From contig JAZKHT010000007.1 of the NCBI GenBank assembly GCA_040385245.1, positions 124,001-188,000 on the forward strand: a stretch of DNA of 64,000 nucleotides, given 5' to 3'. The notes beneath the pieces were generated by a model. The model was given only the letters and a program-made list of their open reading frames with translations, did not search any database and had not been told where the DNA came from. Below, piece after piece: positions 7,977-15,206 of the stretch; positions within the stretch are counted from its first letter, which is position 1; every line of letters begins with the position of its first letter. The DNA is from JAZKHT01 sp040385245. GTDB lineage: Bacteria > Pseudomonadota > Alphaproteobacteria > Rhodobacterales > Rhodobacteraceae. The position numbers were made by a program, and so were the translations under genes.

Positions 7977-9410
7977 TCAGTCCTCGTCTTTCCCGTTGAA
8001 GATGGTGTCGTGATAGACACGTGCGGTTCCCGCCTCGTCCGCAACCCAGATGCGGATATCTGTACGATCTTCGGTTGCCGCTTCGCTGTTGGGGGCGGCT
8101 TCGACATAGACACGCTGCGACAGGGTTTCGTTCGCAGGAACAAGAACGCGGTTTTCGCCCGTGCCTTCCAGTTTGATGGTGAACCGCTCGTCCGATGTCA
8201 GGGTGATCCAATACCAGACGTCATCCCCGGTCTTGTTGCGCAAACGGATATCATAGGCGTTTCGGATCGTGCCGTCTGACAGCATCACATAGGTCGGGTT
8301 GCGGTCTGGCGTCACGTTGAAGTCGATCTCGGACCGCAGGAACAAGGCCACGATCAAGGCAGCCCCAACCCCAGCCCAAAGCGTGGTATACAGGATCGTG
8401 CGCGGTCTGAACACATGCTTCCACACCGACTTCGGTGCCTTGCCCGCGCGTTCTGACGTTTCGTCCGTCAGCGCAAGATAGCCGATCAGGCCGTGCGGTT
8501 TGCCGATCTTGTCCATCACGTCGTTGCAGGCGTCGATGCACAGGGCGCAGGTGATGCAAGCCAGTTGCTGGCCGTTGCGGATGTCGATGCCCATCGGGCA
8601 GACGTTGACACAGGCCATGCAGTCGATGCAATCGCCCTGCCCTTCGGCCACCTCGCCCTTGTGCAGCTTGCCACGCGGTTCGCCGCGCCAGTCACGGTAG
8701 GCGACGGTGATGGTGTCTTCGTCCATCATTGCGGCCTGGATACGCGGCCAGGGGCAGGCATAGATGCACATCTGTTCGCGCGCGAACCCGCCAAAGGCAA
8801 AGGTGGTCAGCGTCAGCACCGCCATGGTGGTATAGGCCACCGGATGTGCCGTGCCGTTCAGCAGGTTCATGGCCAGCGTCGGTGCGTCGGTAAAATAGAA
8901 AACCCATGCCCCGCCTGTGGCCAGACCGATCAGCAGCCAGACGGACCATTTCACCACCCGCTTGCGGACCTTTTCGGGGTTCCATGCCTGCCGGTGCAGA
9001 CGCAGCCGCGCGTTGCGGTCGCCTTCGATCCAGCGTTCGACAAGGATGTAAAGATCGGTCCACACCGTCTGCGGGCAGGCATAGCCGCACCAGACCCGAC
9101 CTGCGGCCGAGGTGAACAGGAACAGGCCAAGCCCGGCCATGATCAGCAGGCCCGCGACAAAGTAGAATTCGTGCGGCCAAATCTCGATCATGAAGAAAAA
9201 GAAACGCCGGTGCGCCATGTCGATCAGCACGGCCTGATCGGGAAGGTTCGGACCCCGGTCCCAGCGCAGCCATGGCGTGATGTAATAGATGCCCAGTGTC
9301 ACCGCCATGATCCACCACTTCAGGGTGCGGAACTGGCCTTTCACCCGGCGGGGAAAGATGGGTTCGCGGGCGGCATACAGGCTTTGCGGTTCGGTATCGG
9401 GACTGGTCAC
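7977..9410 (-). CDS. ccoG: cbb3 oxidase accessory iron-sulfur protein CcoG (RdxA/FixG)
   Basis: A 477-residue polytopic membrane ferredoxin-type protein; CcoG reduces copper during cbb3 maturation. It has several hydrophobic segments, W-C-G-Y-A-C-P and C-I-Y-A-C-P-W-P motifs, then two 4Fe-4S clusters: C-I-D-C-M-A-C-V-N-V-C-P and C-I-T-C-A-L-C-I-D-A-C. The C-terminal part is an Ig-like periplasmic domain. GTG 9410 is taken as the start because GGAG lies 6 bases upstream (9417-9420). The alternative starts at 9479/9482 sit inside a perfect FnrL box, so they would be upstream of transcription. First gene of ccoGHIS. Confidence 0.93.
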   Translation of the reverse strand: MTSPDTEPQSLYAAREPIFPRRVKGQFRTLKWWIMAVTLGIYYITPWLRWDRGPNLPDQAVLIDMAHRRFFFFMIEIWPHEFYFVAGLLIMAGLGLFLFTSAAGRVWCGYACPQTVWTDLYILVERWIEGDRNARLRLHRQAWNPEKVRKRVVKWSVWLLIGLATGGAWVFYFTDAPTLAMNLLNGTAHPVAYTTMAVLTLTTFAFGGFAREQMCIYACPWPRIQAAMMDEDTITVAYRDWRGEPRGKLHKGEVAEGQGDCIDCMACVNVCPMGIDIRNGQQLACITCALCIDACNDVMDKIGKPHGLIGYLALTDETSERAGKAPKSVWKHVFRPRTILYTTLWAGVGAALIVALFLRSEIDFNVTPDRNPTYVMLSDGTIRNAYDIRLRNKTGDDVWYWITLTSDERFTIKLEGTGENRVLVPANETLSQRVYVEAAPNSEAATEDRTDIRIWVADEAGTARVYHDTIFNGKDED

Positions 9411-9468
9411 GGAATTCTCCGGGTCTTTTGGGATGCTGCCGTTATCGGCGCAGCGGCGGGGTGGCGCC

Positions 9469-9482
9469 TTGACCTGCATCAA
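9469..9482 (-). promoter_or_regulatory. FnrL box for ccoGHIS
   Basis: Perfect TTGA-N6-TCAA (TTGA 9469-9472, TCAA 9479-9482). Centred 65 bases before GTG 9410, it would place transcription near 9434 if activation is of the usual -41.5 type. FNR-family proteins bind this palindrome when oxygen is low, and fnrL itself lies 5 kb away. Confidence 0.88.
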
Positions 9483-9496
9483 AGAAACATCGCCGA

Positions 9497-9516
9497 GTCA
9501 CATTTCGGGATGTGAC
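9497..9516. repeat. 7-bp inverted repeat next to the ccoG FnrL box
   Basis: GTCACAT (9497-9503) and ATGTGAC (9510-9516) are perfect arms around six bases, lying 14 bases upstream of the ccoG FnrL box. It does not match the FNR consensus. It may be a second operator or a weak hairpin; no T run follows. Confidence 0.5.
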
Positions 9517-9721
9517 AGAAAGGCACGGTGGGGGGCCAGCGCAGACGGCAGGCACGAAATATCTAAGGGGCGGGAAACACATCGAAGTCGACGGCTCTGC
9601 CGCAGGGATGCGTCGCGCGGGACGGGGTTCAGGCTGATCTTGCGCAGACCCTGCGTCGCAAGCTTGGAAAAGGGCACCGGCACCCCCAGGAAACGCGCGA
9701 ACGTCGGGATTCCGGTGCATC

Positions 9722-9749
9722 CCCGGCGATGGTCTGGGCCACCGCCGGG
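9722..9749 (-). terminator. Hairpin after ccoP
   Basis: Arms 9722-9728 (CCCGGCG) and 9743-9749 (CGCCGGG), extended by three more pairs after one mismatch, lie 8 bases past the ccoP stop. There is no strong U run. It may end or protect the ccoNOQP transcript before the separate ccoG promoter. Confidence 0.55.
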
Positions 9750-9756
9750 AATAAGA

Positions 9757-10632
9757 TCACTCGCCGCCCTGCGACATCACGTAAACCGCGACAGCGCGGA
9801 TCTGGTCTTCGGTCAAGCGACCTGCCCACGCCGGCATGACGCCAAAGCGGGCGTTCACGACCGTTTCCTTGATCTTTTCGCGGCTGCCGCCATACAGCCA
9901 GACCGCATCCGTCAGGTTCGGCGCACCCTGCGCCTGATCACCGGTGCCGTTTTCGGTGTGGCAGGCGGCGCAGTTGTCGGCGAAAAGCACCGCCCCTTCG
10001 GTGGCAAGGGCTGCGTCATGCTCTTGCCCGGAGATGGCAAGGACATGTTCCACGACCTGATCGATCTGTGCCGGTTCCAGCAGTTCGTCCACGCCAAATT
10101 TCGGCATTTCGGAATAGCGGGCATCGGGGTCGGTCGCGTTGCGGATGCCGTGGGTGATGGTGGTGTGGACAGCCTCGATATCGCCACCCCACAGCCAGTC
10201 ATCGTCGATCAGGTTGGGATAACCCCCCGCCTGCGCCCCGTTCAGGCCAGACCCGTGGCACTGCGCGCACCACGTCCGAAAGACAGCGCCCCCGGCAGGT
10301 TCGGCATAGGCCATAAGCTGCGGATTGCCTTCGATCGTGGTCAGATCGGCGGCGACCAGATCAGCCTTGATTGTGGCATTGGCCGCATCGAAACGGTCGA
10401 TCTCTTTCTGGACATCGGCCCGCGTCGACGCACCCAGCAGCCCCGGCGTGGCCTTTGAAATCAGCGGCCATGCGGGATAGGCGATGGAATAGGCCAGCGC
10501 CCAGGCGATGCAGGCATAGAACGTCCACAACCACCATCGCGGCAGGGGGTTGTTCAGTTCTTCGATGCCATCCCAGCTGTGGCCGGTCGTGCCGACTTCA
10601 CCGGGTTTTTTGGTGACTTGCTTGGCGCACAT
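9757..10632 (-). CDS. ccoP: cbb3 cytochrome oxidase di-heme subunit III CcoP
   Basis: A 291-residue membrane-anchored di-heme cytochrome c. The N-terminal part has W-D-G-I-E-E-L-N-N-P-L-P-R-W-W and one helix (about 34-57), both typical of CcoP. Two heme c sites follow: C122-A-Q-C-H126 and C221-A-A-C-H225, with later M residues as axial ligands. It passes electrons from soluble or anchored cytochrome c to CcoO/CcoN. ATG 10632 lies 4 bases after ccoQ and has GGAGG upstream. Confidence 0.96.
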   Translation of the reverse strand: MCAKQVTKKPGEVGTTGHSWDGIEELNNPLPRWWLWTFYACIAWALAYSIAYPAWPLISKATPGLLGASTRADVQKEIDRFDAANATIKADLVAADLTTIEGNPQLMAYAEPAGGAVFRTWCAQCHGSGLNGAQAGGYPNLIDDDWLWGGDIEAVHTTITHGIRNATDPDARYSEMPKFGVDELLEPAQIDQVVEHVLAISGQEHDAALATEGAVLFADNCAACHTENGTGDQAQGAPNLTDAVWLYGGSREKIKETVVNARFGVMPAWAGRLTEDQIRAVAVYVMSQGGE

Positions 10633-10636
10633 GATC

Positions 10637-10855
10637 TCACGCCTCCTTCGGGCTGCGGGCGGGGGCGCGGCTTGCGTCGCGCCCAGCTTCGCTGGCCGGT
10701 TTCGTCTCGTTGCGGAAGATCGACTCGGCGGCGTCGCTGTGCAGCGCGCGGCTGCCGGGACGCCAGACAAAGACGATGACGCCAACAAACACCGCTGTCA
10801 GGACAAGCAGCGCCCAACTGTCGGCGAATTGGCGAAGCAGACTGTAGGTGTCCAT
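10637..10855 (-). CDS. ccoQ: cbb3 cytochrome oxidase subunit CcoQ
   Basis: A 72-residue protein with one N-terminal membrane helix (about residues 13-31) followed by W-R-P-G-S-R and a charged tail, the CcoQ/FixQ pattern. CcoQ stabilises the cbb3 oxidase and takes part in the oxygen-dependent signal to the Prr/Reg system in Rhodobacter. It lies between ccoO (10-base gap) and ccoP (4-base gap). Confidence 0.93.
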   Translation of the reverse strand: MDTYSLLRQFADSWALLVLTAVFVGVIVFVWRPGSRALHSDAAESIFRNETKPASEAGRDASRAPARSPKEA

Positions 10856-10865
10856 CTTGCCCCCC

Positions 10866-11591
10866 TTACCGGCTTGCGTCTGGGGTGAAGGTGGAAAAGT
10901 CCACCATCGTGCCCAGCACCTGAAGATAAGCGATCAGCGCGTCCATCTCGGTCAGCGTCGGCTGACCGTCAAAGTTGGAAACGGTGGTCTTGGCATACCG
11001 CTCTTGCAGCCCGTCATAATCGCCGTTGGGATCGGCCTGCACGGCAAAGTCCGCAACCGCGTTTTCAAGCATCGCATCGTCATAGGGCACGCCGACGATC
11101 TTGTGCGTCGCCATTGTGTCCTGGATATAGCGCCCGTCGATTTCGCGGTTCAGCAGGTAGCCATACTTCGGCATCACCGATTCCGGCACCACGGCCTGCG
11201 GGTTGGTCAGGTGATCGACATGCCACGCGTCCGAATAGCGCCCGCCCACACGCGCCAGATCTGGCCCGGTGCGTTTGGACCCCCACTGGAACGGGTGGTC
11301 ATATTTGGACTCTGCCGCCAGCGAGTACCGGCCATAGCGTTCAACCTCGTCCCGCATGGGACGGATCATCTGGCTGTGGCAGACATAGCATCCTTCGCGG
11401 ATGTAGATGTCGCGCCCGGCCAGTTCCAGCGGGGTGTAGGGGCGTACGCCTTCCACATTCTCGATGGTGTTCTCAAGATAGAAAAGCGGCACGATCTGCA
11501 CGATCCCCCCGATGGTCACAACCAACAGGCTGAGAACCATCAGAAGGGTCGCGTGGGTTTCGATTGCCTTGTGCTTGTCAAGAAATGCCAT
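10866..11591 (-). CDS. ccoO: cbb3 cytochrome oxidase mono-heme subunit II CcoO
   Basis: A 241-residue membrane-anchored mono-heme cytochrome c of the cbb3 terminal oxidase. One N-terminal helix (about residues 16-38) is followed by E-G-C68-Y-V-C-H72-S-Q, the heme c site and its family-specific surroundings, then G-P-D-L-A-R-V-G and a later M ligand region (V-M-P-K-Y). Length matches the family. It lies 15 bases after ccoN. Confidence 0.96.
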   Translation of the reverse strand: MAFLDKHKAIETHATLLMVLSLLVVTIGGIVQIVPLFYLENTIENVEGVRPYTPLELAGRDIYIREGCYVCHSQMIRPMRDEVERYGRYSLAAESKYDHPFQWGSKRTGPDLARVGGRYSDAWHVDHLTNPQAVVPESVMPKYGYLLNREIDGRYIQDTMATHKIVGVPYDDAMLENAVADFAVQADPNGDYDGLQERYAKTTVSNFDGQPTLTEMDALIAYLQVLGTMVDFSTFTPDASR

Positions 11592-11606
11592 TGTCCTGCC
11601 CTCCGA

Positions 11607-13208
11607 TCATTCAGCAGGAACAGCCGAATGTGCCGATGCCCTTGCAGGCTGCGCACGAACGGTCATCCACAGGTTATAGGCCATGATCAGCGCACCGGAC
11701 AGGAACATGACGCCCCCAAGCCCGCGCACCACATACATCGGGAACTTTGCAGCCACCGTGTCGGCAAAGGCGTTCACAAGGAACCCGTTCGCATCGACTT
11801 CGCGCCACATCAGACCTTCCATGATCCCGGTGACCCACATCGAGGACGCGTAAAGAACGATCCCGATCGTGGCCAGCCAGAAGTGCCAGGACACCAGTTT
11901 CAGGCTGTACAGCCCTTCGCGGTTCCACAGGCGCGGCACAAGGAAGTACAGCACACCAAAGGTGATCATCCCGTTCCAGCCCAAGGCGCCGGAGTGGACG
12001 TGACCGATGGTCCAGTCGGTATAATGCGACAGGCTGTTGACGGCCTTGATGCTCATCATCGGGCCTTCAAAGGTGGACATGCCGTAGAACCCGACCGACA
12101 CCACCATCATACGGATGATCGGATCGGTGCGCAGCTTGTCCCATGCGCCCGACAGCGTCATCAGACCGTTGATCATGCCACCCCACGACGGCATCCACAG
12201 CATGATCGAGAACACCATCCCAAGGGTGGACGCCCAGTCAGGCAGTGCCGTGTAATGCAGATGGTGCGGACCGGCCCAGATATACAGGAAGATCAGCGCC
12301 CAGAAGTGGATGATCGACAGCTTGTAGCTGAAGACCGGGCGTTCGGCCTGCTTGGGCACAAAGTAGTACATCATCCCAAGGAAGCCTGCCGTCAGGAAGA
12401 AGCCCACGGCGTTGTGGCCATACCACCACTGCACCATCGCATCCTGAACCCCGGCGAACACCTGAACCGAGTTCGACCCGAAGATCGACACCGGGATGGA
12501 CAGGTTGTTGCCCAGGTGCAGCATGGCGACCGTCAGGATCATCGACAGGTAGAACCAGTTGGCGACGTAGATGTGGGGCTCTTTCCGCTTCATCAGGGTG
12601 CCCGCGAACACGACCAGATAGGAAACCCAGACGATGGTCAGCCAGATGTCGGTGTACCAGACGGGCTCGGCATATTCCTTGCCCTGCGTGGCACCCAGCA
12701 CATATCCCAGCGCCGCCGTCACGATGACAAGCTGGTATCCCCAGAACACGAACCAGGCCAGGTTGCCGCCGAACAGGCGCGCCGCGGATGTCCGCTGCAC
12801 GACATAGAACGACGACATGATCAGCGCGTTGCCCCCAAAGGCGAAGATCACCGCCGAGGTGTGCAGCGGCCGCAGCCGCCCAAAGTTCAGGAAACCCTGC
12901 GCCCATTCGAAATTCAGCGCCGGAAAGGCCAACTGAAAGGCGATGACCACCCCGACAAGGAAACCCACCACACCCCAGAAGGTGGTGGCGATCGCCCCTG
13001 CCCGGACGACCCCGTCCATGTATTCATTCTGATTTGCCGGCTGGCGCTGGTCGCCCATCGTCCGCAAGGTCAGAAGAAAGACCGTTGCAGCCGCAAGCAT
13101 GACCACCACCGCGTTCACCATATAGGCGAGGTCGTGCGCATAATTGGCGGCAATCGCGGCACAGACCGCAACCACCCCAAGCACGATCAGTTTAACGTAA
13201 TCCCACAT
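11607..13208 (-). CDS. ccoN: cbb3 cytochrome oxidase catalytic subunit I CcoN
   Basis: A 533-residue heme-copper oxidase subunit with about twelve membrane helices. It reduces O2 to water with high affinity and pumps protons. Visible ligands include R-P-L-H-T-S (low-spin heme), Q-W-W-Y-G-H-N-A (copper-B histidine and cross-linked Tyr region), G-P-H-H-L-H-Y-T (the two copper-B histidines) and the late G-H-V-H-S-G heme ligands. ATG 13208 is chosen because an AAGGGA site precedes it; the frame upstream to 13310 reads through the promoter region. First gene of ccoNOQP under an FnrL box. Confidence 0.97.
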   Translation of the reverse strand: MWDYVKLIVLGVVAVCAAIAANYAHDLAYMVNAVVVMLAAATVFLLTLRTMGDQRQPANQNEYMDGVVRAGAIATTFWGVVGFLVGVVIAFQLAFPALNFEWAQGFLNFGRLRPLHTSAVIFAFGGNALIMSSFYVVQRTSAARLFGGNLAWFVFWGYQLVIVTAALGYVLGATQGKEYAEPVWYTDIWLTIVWVSYLVVFAGTLMKRKEPHIYVANWFYLSMILTVAMLHLGNNLSIPVSIFGSNSVQVFAGVQDAMVQWWYGHNAVGFFLTAGFLGMMYYFVPKQAERPVFSYKLSIIHFWALIFLYIWAGPHHLHYTALPDWASTLGMVFSIMLWMPSWGGMINGLMTLSGAWDKLRTDPIIRMMVVSVGFYGMSTFEGPMMSIKAVNSLSHYTDWTIGHVHSGALGWNGMITFGVLYFLVPRLWNREGLYSLKLVSWHFWLATIGIVLYASSMWVTGIMEGLMWREVDANGFLVNAFADTVAAKFPMYVVRGLGGVMFLSGALIMAYNLWMTVRAQPARASAHSAVPAE

Positions 13209-13315
13209 TTTGCGTCCCTTCGTCTCTGACCCCGGCATTCCCCCCGGACACGGACCGGGGGCGGCGGGGCGCTTTGCGACTGAACCGCTTTTGCAGGTGC
13301 GGCGAGACAACCGCC

Positions 13316-13329
13316 TTGATCCATGTCAA
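13316..13329 (-). promoter_or_regulatory. FnrL box for ccoNOQP
   Basis: Perfect TTGA-N6-TCAA (13316-13319 and 13326-13329), centred 114 bases before the ccoN ATG, in the divergent region shared with the usp gene. It is assigned to ccoN because it is the nearer of the two boxes. Confidence 0.85.
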
Positions 13330-13347
13330 CCTGTGCCGGTGACAGGC

Positions 13348-13361
13348 TTGATAGAGGTCAA
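13348..13361 (+). promoter_or_regulatory. FnrL box for the universal stress protein gene
   Basis: A second perfect TTGA-N6-TCAA (13348-13351 and 13358-13361), 18 bases from the ccoN box. Centred about 77 bases before ATG 13432, it fits -41.5 activation with transcription near 13396. Confidence 0.83.
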
Positions 13362-13431
13362 TGCAGTTAAATCTTCAGCGGTTAAGCTGAGTTAATTCGC
13401 TATACCACTCACAGCCATGGAGGGGTCGACC

Positions 13432-14280
13432 ATGACCTACAAGACGCTACTTACAGTCGCCACCGAAGCTGGCCAGGCCAAGGCGGCCATCACTGCGGCT
13501 GCCACGCTGTGTGCCGCGAATGACGCCCATCTGGACATTCTGGCACTGGGGATCGACCGCACGCAGGTTGGCTATTCCTATGTCGGATCGGGTGCTGTGA
13601 TCATGCAGGCCGCCCTTGACCGTGCCGAACAGGAAGCGCGCGAGATCGAAGCCGCCTGCAAGGCCGCCGTCACCGAACAGGCCGAAGGTCTGCGCTGGGC
13701 GGTCGAGGCTGCAGTGACGCAACTGGGCGCGCTGACCGACATCGTGGCGCAACGCGCGCGCTTTGCCGATTTGGTGGTGTTGTCACGCCCTTACGGCCCG
13801 GGCCGTGGTGCCGAAGCCGAAGCCGTGGTCGAAGCTGCCCTGTTCGAAGGCCATGCGCCGGTCCTTGTGCTGCCCGAAAAAGGATTGGGTGGGGCGGCCA
13901 ACCCAAAACGCATCGTGATCGCCTGGAACCAAAGCAGCGAGGCGATGGCCGCCGTCCGCAAGGCGCTGCCCTTCCTGCGTCAGGCCGAATCGGTGAACAT
14001 CACCGTCATTGACCCGCCGACCCATGGGGCAGAGCGGTCCGATCCCGGCGGGATGCTGTGCCAGATGCTGGTGCGCCACGGTGTCCGCGCCGAGGTGTCC
14101 GTGCTGGCCCGCACCCTGCCCCGCATTTCGGATGTTCTGGCCCGGCATGTCCGTGACCAGAACGCCGACATGCTGGTGATGGGCGCCTATGGTCATTCCC
14201 GCTTTCGCGAGGCGATTCTGGGCGGCGCGACGCGCAACATGCTGGAACAGGCCGAAGTGCCGGTGCTTATGGCGCACTGA
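13432..14280 (+). CDS. Universal stress protein, tandem UspA domains
   Basis: A 282-residue cytoplasmic protein with two UspA domains (about 1-145 and 150-282). The second ends with the ATP-binding signature G-A-Y-G-H-S-R-F-R-E-A-I-L-G-G-A-T-R; the first lacks a full copy. Usp proteins aid survival under energy limitation. ATG 13432 has GGAGGGG at 13419-13425, so the in-frame ATG at 13417 is unlikely. It is divergent from ccoN with its own FnrL box, so micro-oxic induction is expected. Confidence 0.88.
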   Translation: MTYKTLLTVATEAGQAKAAITAAATLCAANDAHLDILALGIDRTQVGYSYVGSGAVIMQAALDRAEQEAREIEAACKAAVTEQAEGLRWAVEAAVTQLGALTDIVAQRARFADLVVLSRPYGPGRGAEAEAVVEAALFEGHAPVLVLPEKGLGGAANPKRIVIAWNQSSEAMAAVRKALPFLRQAESVNITVIDPPTHGAERSDPGGMLCQMLVRHGVRAEVSVLARTLPRISDVLARHVRDQNADMLVMGAYGHSRFREAILGGATRNMLEQAEVPVLMAH

Positions 14281-14310
14281 CCAAACGGCGACTTTTGGTT
14301 CTCTGTCGGA

Positions 14311-14363
14311 GCGGGGGTTTCACACCCCCGCACCCCCGTGGGATATTTGGAGGAAGAGGAAGA
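14311..14363 (+). repeat. 3'-end element copy A (hairpin + GGATATTT + purine tail)
   Basis: Hairpin GCGGGGGT (14311-14318) / ACCCCCGC (14324-14331), then CCCCCGTG, GGATATTT (14341-14348) and a purine-rich tail. It starts 31 bases after the usp stop, in the sense orientation, between convergent usp and fnrL. Three similar copies occur elsewhere in the window. Confidence 0.75.
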
Positions 14364-14372
14364 TGCCGGTTT

Positions 14373-15119
14373 TCAGACCAGCATCCCGCCATCCGAATCG
14401 TCGCCGGTTTCTTCCATCAGACGGTCAAAGTCGGGAACAAGGATGTGACGCTTGCCTTCCAACCCGATGACACCGTCCCGTTTTAGCGCCGAAACCTGAC
14501 GACTGACGGTTTCCAGCGTCAGACCCAGATAATCGGCCATTTCTTCGCGCGTCAGCGGCAGATCGAACACGATCGACCCTTTGGCCTTACGAAGTTTCAG
14601 GCCCGCATCCCTGCGCGCAATGATGGCAAGCAGGCTTGCGATCTTTTCGCGCGCAGTCTTGCGCCCCAACAGCAGCATCCATTCGCGTGCCGCGTCCAGT
14701 TCGTCCAACGTCATTTCCAGCAGGCGCTGCGCGATGTGGGGGGTGGCGGCCATCATCTCTTCGAACGGCTTCTTGCGGAAGCAGCACATGACCAGATCGG
14801 TCGTGGCGGTCACGTCATAGGCCGCCGTCGCCCGACCGGGGCGACCGACGAAATCAGACGGCAGCAGAAGACCCACCATCTGACGGCGGCCATCTTCCAT
14901 CGTCTGGGTCAATGTGGCGATGCCGGTCACGACCGACGCCACAAAATCCATGCGATCGCCGGACCAGATCAGGGTCTGTCCCGCCTGGTAGCTGCGATAA
15001 TATTTGATCTGTTCGAGCTTGAGCAGTTCATCCGCTTCGCACCGTGCACAAACGGCCCTGTGACGGATGGGGCAATTGCCGCAATCGTGAACAACTGAGT
15101 GCAGGTCATGATGCGCCAT
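14373..15119 (-). CDS. fnrL: FnrL, oxygen-sensing Crp/Fnr transcription regulator
   Basis: A 248-residue Fnr homologue that activates anaerobic and micro-oxic genes and loses activity when O2 destroys its 4Fe-4S cluster. The N-terminal cysteines are C13, C16, C24 and C27, with C112/C113 in the sensor domain, giving enough ligands for the cluster. A cNMP-like beta-roll and dimer helix follow. The C-terminal helix-turn-helix has E203-T-V-S206-R207, the residues that read TTGA half-sites. Its promoter side holds a perfect FnrL box shared with hemN. Neighbouring cco and hemN genes are known FnrL targets. Confidence 0.95.
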   Translation of the reverse strand: MAHHDLHSVVHDCGNCPIRHRAVCARCEADELLKLEQIKYYRSYQAGQTLIWSGDRMDFVASVVTGIATLTQTMEDGRRQMVGLLLPSDFVGRPGRATAAYDVTATTDLVMCCFRKKPFEEMMAATPHIAQRLLEMTLDELDAAREWMLLLGRKTAREKIASLLAIIARRDAGLKLRKAKGSIVFDLPLTREEMADYLGLTLETVSRQVSALKRDGVIGLEGKRHILVPDFDRLMEETGDDSDGGMLV

Positions 15120-15163
15120 GCCCGACCTTTCGTCATTGGCCCCGGAATAGGGGTCGTAGCGGT

Positions 15164-15177
15164 TTGATCTGTATCAA
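15164..15177. promoter_or_regulatory. FnrL box shared by fnrL and hemN
   Basis: Perfect TTGA-N6-TCAA (15164-15167 and 15174-15177) between divergent fnrL and hemN. At a -41.5 centre it would start hemN transcription near 15212 and fnrL transcription near 15129. It can therefore activate hemN and regulate fnrL itself. Confidence 0.87.
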
Positions 15178-15206
15178 GGATAACTTTCCCTCTGCTCTTA
15201 CAAACT

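Larger units (their letters stand above)
9411..9756 (-). other. Intergenic region ccoP to ccoG
   Basis: This is the only stretch over 300 bases without a gene. It holds, in minus-strand order, a hairpin after ccoP (9722-9749), an unexplained inverted repeat (9497-9516), an FnrL box (9469-9482) and the ccoG ribosome site. Short open frames on both strands here have no recognisable protein features, and I do not call them genes. Confidence 0.8.

Noticed and set aside
9442..9720. Short minus-strand open frames between ccoP and ccoG
   Set aside because: They overlap the FnrL box and the ccoG promoter, have no ribosome site and no family features.
10848..13229. A 793-codon plus-strand open frame opposite ccoNOQP
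   Set aside because: It is an antisense shadow of G+C-rich genes: low-complexity His/Arg/Gln-rich translation, no domain, and it crosses four real genes.
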